A DNA stretch of 59,995 nt from positions 1 to 59,995 of the forward strand of contig CANFKS010000009.1 of NCBI GenBank assembly GCA_947447625.1, in the 5' to 3' direction. Source of the stretch: Rhodospirillales bacterium. Lineage in GTDB: Bacteria; Pseudomonadota; Alphaproteobacteria; Acetobacterales; Acetobacteraceae. This document shows positions 44,757 through 53,922 of this stretch, piece after piece. Every line of letters begins with the position of its first letter. Positions within the stretch are counted from its first letter, which is position 1. The notes beneath the pieces were generated by a model. It was not told the DNA's origin. It saw nothing but the letters and a program-made list of their open reading frames with translations, and did not search any database. A program made the translations under genes and the position numbers.

Positions 44757-45881
44757 ATGAGCGACAAGGACACAAAGCGCGGTCGCGGCAGCATCGTGAT
44801 CCGCAAGGAAGAGATCGTCGAAAGCGCTCACCACGGTGGCGCCTGGAAGGTCGCCTATGCCGATTTCGTCACCGCCATGATGGCGTTTTTCCTGCTGATG
44901 TGGCTCATCAACGCCACCACCGAGGACCAGCGCCGCGGCCTCGCCGATTACTTCACCCCCAGTACCCTCCTCAGCGCCGGCCATTCCGGCAGCGGCCGGC
45001 CCTTCGGCGGGCGCACCCCCTTCGACGCCGGCACCTTGGTGTCCGACCGCGGCACGCAGGCAATCCAACCCGGCAACAATTCGGCCCCGGTCGCCCCGAT
45101 CGACAGTCCCGACAGCGAACAAGCCCCCGATGACACCGAATCCCCCGACCAAGCCCGTCAAAGCGGACCCGACAGCGCCGCCGGCGGCGGCCAATCCCGC
45201 ACCCCCCGTCCCGAAACCGGCCCCAAATCCCTGGGCGGCGGCCAGGCCGCAGCCCAGGCGCAAACGCCCACACAAGGCCAATCCCTGGCCAATACAGCCG
45301 CGCCCAATACAGCCGCGCCCAAAACCGCGGCAATGGCCCGCATGCTCGACGAAGCCACCTTCCGCGCCGAACGCGCCCGCCGCGAAAAAGAGGCGTTTGA
45401 CCGCGCTGCCGCCCAGATCCGCGACGCTGTCCGCACCGACCCCGCGCTGGCCGATCTCGCCCGCCAACTCAGCATCGACCTCACATCGGAGGGCCTGCGC
45501 ATCCAACTGCTCGACGCGGAACGAACCCCGATGTTCGCCAACGGGTCATCCGGCCCCAATGACCGCGCCCGCCTCCTCCTGCAAAAAATCGCCCCTGTCC
45601 TCTCCCGCCTCACCCAGGACATCGCCATCTCCGGCCACACCGACGCCGCGCCCTTCAAGGGCGAGGGCCGGTCCAACTGGGAACTCTCGACCGAACGCGC
45701 CAACGCCACGCGCCGCCTGCTTGCCGAAGGCGGCTTGCCCGAAGGCCGCGTCAAGCGCGTCACCGGCGTTGCCGAGCGCGATCCGCTGCTCCCTGCCGAT
45801 CCGTTGGCCGCGGCCAACCGCCGCATCGCCATCGTCGTCCTGCGCGCCGAAGCCCTCTCCGACACGGCCCCGACCCCATGA
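44757..45881 (+). CDS. motB: flagellar motor stator protein MotB
   Basis: 374 aa. The N-terminal helix YADFVTAMMAFFLLMWL carries the proton-binding Asp. A long Pro/Gln/Ala-rich periplasmic linker contains TAAPNTAAPKTAA. The C-terminal OmpA-like domain (ISGHTDAAPFKGEGRSNWEL, ANRRIAIVVL) anchors the stator to peptidoglycan. The linker is longer and more polar than in E. coli MotB. ATGA overlap with motA. Confidence 0.94.
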   Translation: MSDKDTKRGRGSIVIRKEEIVESAHHGGAWKVAYADFVTAMMAFFLLMWLINATTEDQRRGLADYFTPSTLLSAGHSGSGRPFGGRTPFDAGTLVSDRGTQAIQPGNNSAPVAPIDSPDSEQAPDDTESPDQARQSGPDSAAGGGQSRTPRPETGPKSLGGGQAAAQAQTPTQGQSLANTAAPNTAAPKTAAMARMLDEATFRAERARREKEAFDRAAAQIRDAVRTDPALADLARQLSIDLTSEGLRIQLLDAERTPMFANGSSGPNDRARLLLQKIAPVLSRLTQDIAISGHTDAAPFKGEGRSNWELSTERANATRRLLAEGGLPEGRVKRVTGVAERDPLLPADPLAAANRRIAIVVLRAEALSDTAPTP

Positions 45882-46744
45882 CCACGATCGGAGGCCTGAT
45901 CTTCGTGCTGCTGTGCGTCTTCGGCAGCTACGTCGTGGCCGGTGGACAAATGGCGCCGCTGCTCCACGCCTTGCCGCACGAAATGGTGACCATCGGCGGG
46001 GCCGCCGTCGGCACCTTCGTCATGGCCAACTCGCTGCATGACGTGAAACACGCGCTCGGCGGTATCGGCAAGGTGCTGAAGGGTGCCTCCTATAAAAAGG
46101 CCGACTATATCGAATTGTTGAGCCTCCTCTATTTTTTCGTCCGCCTCGCCAGCACCAAGGGCTCGATGGCGCTCGAACCGCATATCGAAAAACCGGACGG
46201 CAGTGCCGCCTTCCAGAAATTTCCCAAACTGCTCAAGAACCACCACATGAGCCACATGATCTGCGACTACCTTCGTATGATCGGCATGAACGCGGATGAC
46301 CCGAACCAGATCGAAGACGTGATGGCCCGTGAACTCAAAAAAACCCTGCACGAGGAGTTGCACAGCGCCCACGCCCTGCAAACCATGGCCGACGGCCTGC
46401 CCGCGCTCGGCATCGTCGCCGCCGTGCTCGGCGTGATCAAAACCATGGGCCACATCAACGAGCCGCCTTCGGTGCTGGGTGCGATGATCGGCAGCGCGCT
46501 GGTCGGCACTTTTCTGGGGATTCTGCTGGCCTATGGCGTTGTCGCGCCGATGGCCGGGCGCCTCAAGGGCGTGATCGAGGAGGAAGCCAAATTCCACGAG
46601 GTGGTGCGCGCCGTGCTCGTTGCCCATCTTCACGGCAATGCGCCGCAAATCAGCGTCGAAACCGGCCGTAAAATGGCGCCCAACCAGCACATGCCAAGTT
46701 TCGAGGAACTCGAAACCGCCACCCACAACCTGCAAATCGCCTGA
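45878..46744 (+). CDS. motA: flagellar motor stator protein MotA
   Basis: 288 aa with four membrane helices. N-terminus MTTIGGLIFVLLCVFGSYVVAG, cytoplasmic loop with LLSLLYFFVRLASTKG, and the conserved proline segment GLPALGIVAAVLGVIKTMG. It forms the proton channel with MotB. The order motB then motA is reversed relative to enterobacteria. It shows that the organism is probably motile. Confidence 0.95.
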   Translation: MTTIGGLIFVLLCVFGSYVVAGGQMAPLLHALPHEMVTIGGAAVGTFVMANSLHDVKHALGGIGKVLKGASYKKADYIELLSLLYFFVRLASTKGSMALEPHIEKPDGSAAFQKFPKLLKNHHMSHMICDYLRMIGMNADDPNQIEDVMARELKKTLHEELHSAHALQTMADGLPALGIVAAVLGVIKTMGHINEPPSVLGAMIGSALVGTFLGILLAYGVVAPMAGRLKGVIEEEAKFHEVVRAVLVAHLHGNAPQISVETGRKMAPNQHMPSFEELETATHNLQIA

Positions 46745-46784
46745 CCGTGTTGACGAACCGCAACCGACCCGGCAAAGCCGTCGG

Positions 46785-47204
46785 ATGACCGATGATCACG
46801 CCCTGACCGACCTGCGCGGCCGCCCATCGCCGTTTCATGACCTGCTCGGCTTCCAGATGACGGAATGGCGCGAGGGCCACTGCGTCATCGTCTGCGATCT
46901 CGCCGAGCGTCACATGAACCGCAACCACTCCGCCCATGGCGGCGTATTGATGGCGCTGCTCGACGAAACCGCCGCGGCGGCCGGGGTGTGGACGCAGGGC
47001 AATGTCGCGCGCCGCTCGGTGACGGTCGACCTCACCACGTCATTTGTCGGCCGCGCCACCCATGGCCGCCTGACTGCCACCGGCACCGTGATCGGCGGCG
47101 GCAAGCAGATATTCTTCTGCCGCAGCGAAGTCCGCGACGAAGCAGGCCGCCTGGTCGCTGCGGCATCGAGTACGCACCGCCTGCGCTCTGAACCCCAAGT
47201 CTGA
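46785..47204 (+). CDS. PaaI family thioesterase
   Basis: 139 aa hotdog thioesterase. The motif HSAHGGVLMALLDETAAAAG includes the HGG loop and catalytic Asp/Glu of PaaI proteins, and VDLTTSFVGRATHGRLTATG follows. It probably hydrolyses an aryl- or acyl-CoA. ATG 46785; longer upstream extensions run inside motA and are rejected. Confidence 0.88.
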   Translation: MTDDHALTDLRGRPSPFHDLLGFQMTEWREGHCVIVCDLAERHMNRNHSAHGGVLMALLDETAAAAGVWTQGNVARRSVTVDLTTSFVGRATHGRLTATGTVIGGGKQIFFCRSEVRDEAGRLVAAASSTHRLRSEPQV

Positions 47205-47220
47205 CAGCGCCGCGGCCTGC

Positions 47221-48123
47221 TCAGACCATCGCCACCGGACGGACCGGCGCACCCGTGGCACCGCGGATTTTGGGGGCGATCACCATGAGGCAAAAAACCG
47301 TCACACCGTCCCGCGCGAGTTCGTCGAGCGCGAGGTTTTCGATCAGATAGACCCCGGCCTCGGCCAAGGCATGCTGATGGACCGGCAGTGCCTGCGTGTG
47401 ATCCGGATTGGGCAACACTTCGACCGCCATGTTGTCCGACCCGATCGCGGCCGCGCCCTGGGCGGTGAGCCAGCGCGCGGCCGGCACGTCGATGCCGGGT
47501 TCGCCTTCGAGATAGCGCGCATTGTCGGTGCCGAAATAGCGGCCCCATCCCGTGCGGATCAGCACGATATCGCCGGGCTCGATCGTGATGCCGGCCTTGT
47601 CGGCGGCGGCCTGGAGGTCCTGCGGGGTGACGGCTCGGCCGGGGAGGAGATGTTCGCCGCCATCGAGTCCGGCGACATCGAGCAGCACGCCGCGGGTGAT
47701 CATCGGCGGCGCCTGTTCGATACCGAGCCGGTTGAGGCCCCAGTCGCCCAAGGTATCCGCGGCGGCCAGGCCGTTGTAAAGTGTGTCGCCTTTGGAAACA
47801 TGGCCGAGCGCATCGATATGGGTGCCGACATGCATCGTCATCTCGACCCGCTCGACATTGGAGCCGGCATCGTTGGTCATGCCGATGGCGCGGCGGCGAC
47901 GGATGGCGTCGCGCCAGGTTGACCACATCATGAGCAGGAACGGCGGCTGGTTGGGCTGCATATAGGGTGCATCGGCGCCGGTGGTGTGGGCGAGATCGTA
48001 GAGTTTGCCGGTGGCGGCGCAGCGCAGGGCGGCGAGGCGTTTTTCAGGGGTGATGAGGTTGGCCGCGCCGATCTGGTCATCAGCGCCCCAGCAGGCGCAG
48101 CCCCATTTGCCGTGATTATGCAT
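47221..48123 (-). CDS. cyclase family protein (kynurenine formamidase-like)
   Basis: 300 aa of the PF04199 cyclase family. The metal-binding motif is HVGTHIDALGHV; GVLLDVAG and GDIVLIRTGWGRYF follow, and AIGSDNMAVEVLP near residue 225 is typical. Members hydrolyse cyclic or formyl amides. Its start overlaps a 42-codon upstream ORF by 8 bases, suggesting coupling. It is divergent from the AbgB-like amidohydrolase gene. Confidence 0.87.
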   Translation of the reverse strand: MHNHGKWGCACWGADDQIGAANLITPEKRLAALRCAATGKLYDLAHTTGADAPYMQPNQPPFLLMMWSTWRDAIRRRRAIGMTNDAGSNVERVEMTMHVGTHIDALGHVSKGDTLYNGLAAADTLGDWGLNRLGIEQAPPMITRGVLLDVAGLDGGEHLLPGRAVTPQDLQAAADKAGITIEPGDIVLIRTGWGRYFGTDNARYLEGEPGIDVPAARWLTAQGAAAIGSDNMAVEVLPNPDHTQALPVHQHALAEAGVYLIENLALDELARDGVTVFCLMVIAPKIRGATGAPVRPVAMV

Positions 48124-48244
48124 CTTGAGTGTTCACTTCCGAACGATTGCCGAGGCCCGTGTCCGGGCTGAAAGAGGGTTTCGGCGCATAGGATACGATG
48201 TCGGCCTTGAGCCTGCTGGAAATATCGATCAGGCGTTGTGCCAT
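48116..48244 (-). CDS. 42-aa ORF upstream of the cyclase gene, possibly a cyclase N-terminal fragment
   Basis: The frame begins MAQRLIDISSRLKADIVSYA and stops at 48116, overlapping the cyclase start (ATGCATAA). AGGGAAG lies eight bases before its ATG. The first 20 residues resemble the first strand and loop of PF04199 proteins (IDxSxxLKADI). It may be the relic of a second cyclase gene kept as a translational leader. Function unproven. Confidence 0.45.
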   Translation of the reverse strand: MAQRLIDISSRLKADIVSYAPKPSFSPDTGLGNRSEVNTQDA

Positions 48245-48359
48245 GGTGGTCTTCCCTCTTCCCCCGCCATGCTGCCCGCCGCAGAGTGTGGCGGCAAGCA
48301 GGAACGAGGTTGGCCCGCCGCGGTGCCGGTCCGAACCTCGACAACACGGAGACCACGCG

Positions 48360-49784
48360 ATGAACAACGAAGAGAAAATCTGGCAGCACGTCGATGCGCG
48401 GCGCGAGGCCTATATCGGCCTGGCCGACCGGGTCTGGGGCATGCCCGAGATCGCCTATAACGAATACAAATCAACCGCCGAGCACAAGGCGATGCTGGAG
48501 GCCGAGGGGTTTCGGGTGCACACCGACCTCGCCGGCATCCCCACCGCCATCATGGGCGAAGCCGGCGATGAGGGGCCGGTGATTGCCATCCTCGGCGAAT
48601 ACGACGCGCTGCCCGGCCTGAGCCAGGAGGCCGGGCTCGCCGAGCCCAAGCCGCTCGCGGGGGATGGTATGGGCCATGGCTGCGGCCATAATCTGCTGGG
48701 CTCGGCTTCGCTGATGGCTGCCGCTGCGGTGAAGGACTGGCTGGCCGCGAACGGCCTCAAGGGCCGCGTGCGCTACTATGGCTGCCCGGCCGAGGAAGGG
48801 GGGGCAGCGAAATCCTTCATGGTCCGCGAGGGGTGTTTCAAGGACGTCGACATCGCGATCTCGTGGCACCCGGCGGGGTTTTCCGGCGTCAATGACGCGA
48901 TGAGCCTGGCCAATACCCGGGTCGATTTCAGCTTTGTCGGCCGCGCCAGCCATGCCGCCGCCTCGCCCCATCTCGGCCGCTCCGCGCTCGATGCGGTGGA
49001 ACTGATGAATGTCGGCGTCAACTACATGCGCGAGCACATGCCGTCGGACGCGCGGATCCATTATGCCGTTCTCGACACCGGCGGCGTTGCGCCCAACGTG
49101 GTCCAGGCGACCGCCAAGGTGCGCTATGCGATCCGCGCGCGCGATCTCACCGAGTTGTGGCCGCTGATCGAGCGGGTGAAGAAGGTTGCCGAAGGCGCCG
49201 CCCTGATGACGGAGACGACGATGCGCTGGACGGTGATCTCCGCCGTCTCGAACCTGCTCGGCAACACCCCGCTGGAAAAGGCGATGTATGGCGCGCTGAC
49301 CCGCCTCGGGCCGCCCGATTTCGACGACGCCGACCGCGCGCTGGCGGCCAAGTTTCAGGCCACCCTGTCGGCGGAGGACATCAAATCCGCCTATCGCCGG
49401 GTCGGGATGAAGGTGAAGCCGAACACGCCGCTGTGCGACGAGATCGTGCCGATCGACTCGGTGGGCGCGCCGATGATGGGCTCGACCGATGTTGGCGATG
49501 TGTCCTGGGTGGTGCCGACGGTGCAGGCCCGCGGCGCCACCTATGCGATCGGGACGCCCGGCCATTCCTGGCAGTTGACGGCGCAATCCAAGTCCTCGAT
49601 CGGCTACAAGGGGATGGTGCATGTCGCCAAGGTGATGGCTGCCACGGCGGTCGAGACCTTGCTCAACCCGGCCCTGATCGTGGCCGCCAAAGCCGATTAT
49701 GCCGCGCGCACCGACGCCAACCCCTATGTCTGCCCGCTGCCGAGCGATGTGACGCCGCCGATCCGCAAACCCGCCGGGACCTGA
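48360..49784 (+). CDS. M20 family amidohydrolase (AbgB-like)
   Basis: 474 aa. Similar to the B subunit of p-aminobenzoyl-glutamate hydrolase. Metal-site motifs: GEYDALPGLSQ, GHGCGHNLLG, PAEEGGAAKSFM, and AIGTPGHSWQLTAQ near the C-terminus. The lid domain has GRASHAAASPHLGRSALDA. It cleaves an N-acyl amino acid or similar amide. ATG 48360, with the divergent cyclase operon 115 bp upstream. A hairpin repeat follows its stop. Confidence 0.88.
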   Translation: MNNEEKIWQHVDARREAYIGLADRVWGMPEIAYNEYKSTAEHKAMLEAEGFRVHTDLAGIPTAIMGEAGDEGPVIAILGEYDALPGLSQEAGLAEPKPLAGDGMGHGCGHNLLGSASLMAAAAVKDWLAANGLKGRVRYYGCPAEEGGAAKSFMVREGCFKDVDIAISWHPAGFSGVNDAMSLANTRVDFSFVGRASHAAASPHLGRSALDAVELMNVGVNYMREHMPSDARIHYAVLDTGGVAPNVVQATAKVRYAIRARDLTELWPLIERVKKVAEGAALMTETTMRWTVISAVSNLLGNTPLEKAMYGALTRLGPPDFDDADRALAAKFQATLSAEDIKSAYRRVGMKVKPNTPLCDEIVPIDSVGAPMMGSTDVGDVSWVVPTVQARGATYAIGTPGHSWQLTAQSKSSIGYKGMVHVAKVMAATAVETLLNPALIVAAKADYAARTDANPYVCPLPSDVTPPIRKPAGT

Positions 49785-49801
49785 TCCGGGCGCGCCTTGA
49801 A

Positions 49802-49875
49802 GCGAGAGCGGGATGCCGTCTGATCGGCGAATTCATCCCGCTCTCGCGCTTTGTCTGATCGCCCGAATCAGGCTC
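49802..49875. repeat. hairpin repeat related to 13795-13897
   Basis: GCGAGAGCGGGATG (49802-49815) pairs perfectly with CATCCCGCTCTCGC (49834-49847); the loop CTGATCGGCGAA and the tail CTTTGTCTGATCGCCC-GAATCAGGCT match the element at 13795 onwards. Stem bases differ between the loci but stay paired. Probably a terminator-like repeat between the amidohydrolase and metY genes. Confidence 0.8.
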
Positions 49876-49907
49876 CAGGGTCGGCAATGCCGGCGAACAC
49901 GGGTGGA

Positions 49908-49928
49908 TTCACATTTTTGAAATGTGAA
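49908..49928. promoter_or_regulatory. palindromic operator candidate upstream of metY-like gene
   Basis: TTCACATTT and AAATGTGAA flank a three-base centre: nine-base perfect arms in an AT-rich patch about 77 bases before the start codon. It is the size and form of a dimeric repressor site. No SAM-II riboswitch is seen in the remaining leader, so control by a DNA-binding protein is plausible. Confidence 0.55.
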
Positions 49929-50004
49929 TATTGTGATATCCGCCGGGGTGTTGCAGGCTGTCGGCACCGCCCGCGCGCAACAAACGAAAATGCAGGAAGC
50001 CGCC

Positions 50005-51294
50005 ATGAACAGCAAGCATCCCGAAACGATCGCCCTTCATGCCGGCTGGCGCCGGGACCAGTCGACCACCGCCGTCGCGGTGCCGATCTACCAGACCAGT
50101 TCGTACCAGTTCAATGACACCGAACACGCCGCCAATCTGTTCGCGCTCAAGGAACTCGGCAACATCTACACGCGCCTGATGAACCCGACGACCGATGTGC
50201 TGGAGCAGCGGGTTGCTGCCCTCGAAGGCGGGGCTGCGGCGCTGGCGGTGGCGTCCGGTCAGGCGGCGAGTGCCATGGCGGTGCAGAACCTGGTCCGCGC
50301 CGGGGACAATATCGTCGCCTCGACCGATCTCTACGGCGGCACCTGGAATCTGTTTGCCAACACGCTGAAGGACCAGGGCATCGAGGTTCGCTTTGTCGAT
50401 CCGGCGGACCCGCAGGGGTTTGCGCGCGCCACCGATGACAAGACGCGGGCCTATTATGCCGAGACGCTGCCGAACCCGAAGCTGCGGGTGTTCCCGATCG
50501 CCGAGGTGGCCGCCATCGGCCGGCCGCTCGGCATTCCGCTGATCATGGACAACACCGCCGCGCCGCTGCTGGTGCGGCCGTTCGATCATGGCGCGGCGAT
50601 CGTGATCCATTCGTTGACCAAGTTCATCGGCGGCCACGGCACGTCGATCGGCGGCATCATCATCGATGGCGGCAATTTCGACTGGGAGGCCCATCCCGCG
50701 CGCCAGCCGATGCTCAACACGCCGGACCCGTCGTATCACGGGGCCGTGTGGTCCCAGGCGGTGAAGGGGCTGGGCCCGATCGCCTACATCATCAAGGCGC
50801 GGGTGACCCTGCTGCGCGATCTGGGCGCGGCGCTCAGCCCGTTCAACGCGTTCCTGTTCATTCAGGGGCTTGAGACGCTGGCGCTCAGGATGCGGGCGCA
50901 TTGCGCCAACAGCCGGGCGGTGGCCGATTTCCTGGCGACCCATCCGGCGGTTTCGCGCGTCATCCACCCTTCGACGTTGACGGGGCAGGATGCGGCGTGG
51001 ACCGCAAAATATCTGCCGGGCGGGCAGGGCGGGCTGTGCGGGTTCGAACTCAAGGGCGGCGTCGAGGCCGGCAAGGCGTTCATCAACGCTCTCAAGATGT
51101 TCTATCACGTCGCCAATATCGGTGATGCCCGCAGCCTCGCGATCCATCCGGCCAGCACGACCCATTCGCAACTCAACCAGGCCGAGCAGGCCGCCACCGG
51201 CGTCTCCCCCGGCTATATCCGCCTCTCCGTCGGCATCGAGCATATCGACGACATTCTTGCCGACCTCGCCCAGGCGCTCGACGCGGCAGGCTGA
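50005..51294 (+). CDS. metY: O-acetylhomoserine aminocarboxypropyltransferase (sulfhydrylase)
   Basis: 429 aa PLP enzyme of the Cys/Met metabolism family. It makes homocysteine from O-acetylhomoserine and sulfide. Motifs: VPIYQTSSYQFNDTEHAANL, YTRLMNPTTDVLEQRVAALE, the PLP lysine in VIHSLTKFIGGHG, and the ending SVGIEHIDDILADLAQAL. ATG 50005 has AGGAAG upstream; upstream ATGs do not fit. The 429-residue length separates it from the shorter MetB/MetC enzymes. Confidence 0.9.
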   Translation: MNSKHPETIALHAGWRRDQSTTAVAVPIYQTSSYQFNDTEHAANLFALKELGNIYTRLMNPTTDVLEQRVAALEGGAAALAVASGQAASAMAVQNLVRAGDNIVASTDLYGGTWNLFANTLKDQGIEVRFVDPADPQGFARATDDKTRAYYAETLPNPKLRVFPIAEVAAIGRPLGIPLIMDNTAAPLLVRPFDHGAAIVIHSLTKFIGGHGTSIGGIIIDGGNFDWEAHPARQPMLNTPDPSYHGAVWSQAVKGLGPIAYIIKARVTLLRDLGAALSPFNAFLFIQGLETLALRMRAHCANSRAVADFLATHPAVSRVIHPSTLTGQDAAWTAKYLPGGQGGLCGFELKGGVEAGKAFINALKMFYHVANIGDARSLAIHPASTTHSQLNQAEQAATGVSPGYIRLSVGIEHIDDILADLAQALDAAG

Positions 51295-51324
51295 ACCCGG
51301 CAGGTTTTGCCGCCCGGCAGGATC

Positions 51325-51373
51325 GGCCCTCCTCATGCGCCGGCATGAGGGGGGAAAGCGCGGTTTTTTGCCG
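51325..51373 (+). terminator. hairpin terminator after metY
   Basis: CCTCATGC and GCATGAGG pair around GCCG (51331-51350), with extra C/G pairs outside, about 37 bases after the stop. A T6 run follows 17 bases later (51364-51369). Confidence 0.55.
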
Positions 51374-51432
51374 ATGCGGAGGTGGCATGGCGCATGCAAA
51401 GCGCCCGTCACACCCCTGACGGGAGACCTGCC

Positions 51433-51699
51433 ATGCCCATCGCCGCCCTTGCTTCCCCGATCTGGCACAGCGCGATCTCGGCGCTCGGCACGCCGCGCGC
51501 GGAGATCGCCGGTTTCAGCCCGGCCGCGCCGAAGCCGAAAGCAGCGGCGCACGCGGGTTCTGCCCCGCCCGAGCAGAAAATCCTCGATGACCTGCAATCC
51601 TGGGTACAGGCCCGGCAGCAGCAGGAGCCGTCGGCCAGCGCCCAGCAGGCCCGCGCGGCCTATGCCGCCACTTCTGCGCTGGGCCGCGCCGGGTCATGA
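51433..51699 (+). CDS. small hypothetical protein
   Basis: 88 aa, MPIAALASPIWHSAISALG, then a Pro/Ala/Lys-rich linker (PAAPKPKAAAHAG) and a helical end with EQKILDDLQSWVQARQQQ. GGGAG precedes the ATG at a good distance. No family recognised; it sits 35 bp before an SDR gene. Confidence 0.55.
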   Translation: MPIAALASPIWHSAISALGTPRAEIAGFSPAAPKPKAAAHAGSAPPEQKILDDLQSWVQARQQQEPSASAQQARAAYAATSALGRAGS

Positions 51700-51734
51700 T
51701 GCACTGATCGACTCGCCGCTTTGGGAGATATTTC

Positions 51735-52520
51735 ATGACTGCCTTGCACCACCCGCTTGCCCCTTTTCGCCTCGATGGCCGCACGGCGCTGGTCACCGGC
51801 GCGCGCCGTGAGATCGGGCGGGCGATTGCGCTGGGCTTTGCCGCGCAAGGTGCGCGGGTGGCGGTGCATCATCTCGGCACCGAGGAGGAGGCGCGCGACG
51901 CCGGCGAGGTGGTGGCGACCATCCAGGCCGGCGGCGGCATTGCGCAGGGCTTTGCGGCCGATTTCGCCACCGATGCGGGCGCGCAATCCCTGAGCGCCGC
52001 GGTGCTGGCGGCGTTTGGGCAGGTCGATATCCTCGTCATCAACGCCTCGATCGAACTGGTCGAGCCCTGGGCCGGGATTTCCCGCGATCATTTCGACCGG
52101 CAGATCGCCGTCAATCTGCGCAGCACGCTCGACCTCTTTCAGGCCCTGATTCCGCCCATGCAAGCGCGCGGCTGGGGGCGGGTGCTGACCATCGGCAGCG
52201 CCCAGCAGAACCTGCCGCACCCCGGCATGCTGGTCTATGCGGGCAGCAAGGCGATGCAGCACAACTGGGCCGTCAACCTTGCCCGCCAATGCGCAGGCTC
52301 CGGCGTGACGGTGAACAACCTTGCGCCGGGCGCCATCGCCACGGCGCGCAATCGGGAGCAACTCGCGACCAGCGGGCATGAACTGCTGGCGCGCATCCCG
52401 GTGGGGCGCTTCGGCCGCCCGGAGGACCTGGTGGGGCCGGCGCTGCTGCTGTGCTCGGATGCGGGGAGTTATATCAATGGTGCGAGCCTGGTGGTCGATG
52501 GGGGGCGGTTGATCGGGTGA
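51735..52520 (+). CDS. SDR family oxidoreductase
   Basis: 261 aa classical SDR. The cofactor loop is TGARREIGRAIA, an unusual variant where TGxxxGIG has Glu instead of the middle Gly. INASIELVEPW, catalytic Ser in TIGSAQQNLPH, YAGSK, and LAPGAIATARNREQ follow. The ending is SLVVDGGRLIG. Substrate unknown. A MITE-like element starts at its stop codon. Confidence 0.87.
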   Translation: MTALHHPLAPFRLDGRTALVTGARREIGRAIALGFAAQGARVAVHHLGTEEEARDAGEVVATIQAGGGIAQGFAADFATDAGAQSLSAAVLAAFGQVDILVINASIELVEPWAGISRDHFDRQIAVNLRSTLDLFQALIPPMQARGWGRVLTIGSAQQNLPHPGMLVYAGSKAMQHNWAVNLARQCAGSGVTVNNLAPGAIATARNREQLATSGHELLARIPVGRFGRPEDLVGPALLLCSDAGSYINGASLVVDGGRLIG

Positions 52521-52682
52521 AGGAAGGAAGGGCTTCTTTTTTGAAAAAAAGAAGCAAAAAACTTTTGTCCGTTTTGGGGTGAGGGACATCGGGGAGAGGG
52601 GGGCGAGGCTCCTTCCGTCCGCAAATCGTTATCGGATAAAGTTTTTTTGCTTCTTTTTTTTCAAAAAAAGAAGCGCTTCCCT
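52519..52682. repeat. MITE-like element, locus E
   Basis: Left arm 52521-52567 and right arm 52636-52681 are inverted hairpin arms of the family found at 2220, 12433, 29611 and 34611. The left arm overlaps the last bases after the SDR stop, and the right arm touches the stop codon of the convergent ccmB gene. Confidence 0.88.
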
Positions 52683-53338
52683 CACTCCGCCGCCCCCCGC
52701 AACGCCGCCCCTGCGGCACCCAGCGCCAGCGGCACCGTCCCCGCCAGGAAGGCGCCGAGCAGCAGCAGATGCGGCCGCGGCGTCATGCCTCCGCTCGCCG
52801 CGTCCGCCGCCGCCACGCCGAAGATCAGCACCGGTGCGGCCAGCGGCAGGATCAGCAGCGGCATCAGCACGCCGCCGCGCCGCGCCCCGAGCACGAGGGC
52901 GGCGGCGGCCGTGCCGAGGAGGGACAAGGCCAGCGTGCCCGCCAGCAGGCCGGCGAGGAGGGCAGGGATCGCCTCCTCCGGCAGGCGCAGCATCAGCGCG
53001 AGGGGTGCTGCGGCGACCAGCAGGGGCAATCCTGTCACCAGCCAATGCGCCGCGGCTTTGCCGGCGGCGATGGCGGCGGGATGCAGGCCCGAGAGCAGCA
53101 GCAGATCGAGCGATCCGTCCTCCAGGTCAGCCCCCAGCAACCGGTCGAGCGGCAGGAGGGCTGCCAGCAGCGCCGCCACCCAGATCACGCCCGGCGCGAT
53201 GCGTCCGAGCGTTTCAGGCGCCGGGCCGATGGCCAGGGGGAACAGCGCCGTCACGAGGACGAAAAACAACACGGCCGCGATCGTGTCGCCGCCATGGCGC
53301 ACGGAGAGCCGCATTTCGCGGATGAGCAGGCGGATCAT
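52682..53338 (-). CDS. ccmB: heme exporter protein CcmB
   Basis: 218 aa, six membrane helices. The CcmB start [20 protein letters not shown] and the segment [17 protein letters not shown] are characteristic. It forms the membrane part of CcmABCD for cytochrome c maturation (system I). The start overlaps the ccmA stop by ATGA. ccmC does not follow; a MITE-like element and a convergent gene do. Confidence 0.92.
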   Translation of the reverse strand: MIRLLIREMRLSVRHGGDTIAAVLFFVLVTALFPLAIGPAPETLGRIAPGVIWVAALLAALLPLDRLLGADLEDGSLDLLLLSGLHPAAIAAGKAAAHWLVTGLPLLVAAAPLALMLRLPEEAIPALLAGLLAGTLALSLLGTAAAALVLGARRGGVLMPLLILPLAAPVLIFGVAAADAASGGMTPRPHLLLLGAFLAGTVPLALGAAGAALRGAAE

Positions 53339-53922
53339 GCGAGCGCGAACTCCACGGCACCTTGGAGGGGGAGGGGCAGATGGGTCGCCGCGATCACCAG
53401 CCCGCCCCGGTTGCGATGGGTGGCGAGGAGGGCGCCGAAGCGGGCGACCGCCTTGACATCGAGCCCCAGGGTCGGCTCGTCCAGCAGCCAGATCGGGGCG
53501 GCGGACAACGCAAGGCGGGACACGGCGAGGCGCCGCTTCTGCCCGGCCGACAACATCCGCGCCGGCAGATCGGCGAGGCGGGCAAGATCGACCGCCTCCA
53601 GCGCCGCCGCGATCGCCGCCGGCTCGCCCCAGAATCGCAGGTTTTCCATCACGGACAGTCCGGGTTTGATCGCGTCCTGATGCCCGAGATAGGAGACGCG
53701 CGTGGCGTGCAGTTGCAGGTCAGCCAGCGTATCCTCGCCGTGCCAGCGCAGCCCGCCCGCCATCGGGCGCACCAGCCCCGCGAGGAGGCGCAGCAGCGTC
53801 GATTTGCCGGAGCCATTGGGCCCGACCAGCAGCATTGCGCCGCCTGCGGGCACGCTGAAGCGCAGTTTCTCGAACACCAGGCGCTCGCCCCGGAAGGCTG
53901 CCAATCCATCCGCCTCCAGCAA
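53335..53922 (-). CDS. ccmA: heme exporter ATP-binding protein CcmA
   Basis: 195 aa ABC ATPase. Walker [13 protein letters not shown], signature [16 protein letters not shown] (the LSAGQ form is typical of CcmA), Walker [13 protein letters not shown]. The start is TTG 53922 with a full AGGAGG five bases upstream. It hydrolyses ATP to release holo-CcmE during cytochrome c assembly. The gene is divergent from acnA. Confidence 0.93.
   Translation of the reverse strand: MLEADGLAAFRGERLVFEKLRFSVPAGGAMLLVGPNGSGKSTLLRLLAGLVRPMAGGLRWHGEDTLADLQLHATRVSYLGHQDAIKPGLSVMENLRFWGEPAAIAAALEAVDLARLADLPARMLSAGQKRRLAVSRLALSAAPIWLLDEPTLGLDVKAVARFGALLATHRNRGGLVIAATHLPLPLQGAVEFALA

Noticed and set aside
49929-50004. 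SAM-II riboswitch before metY
   Set aside because: I could not find the conserved pseudoknot sequence of that riboswitch in the leader; a palindromic DNA site is the clearer signal.
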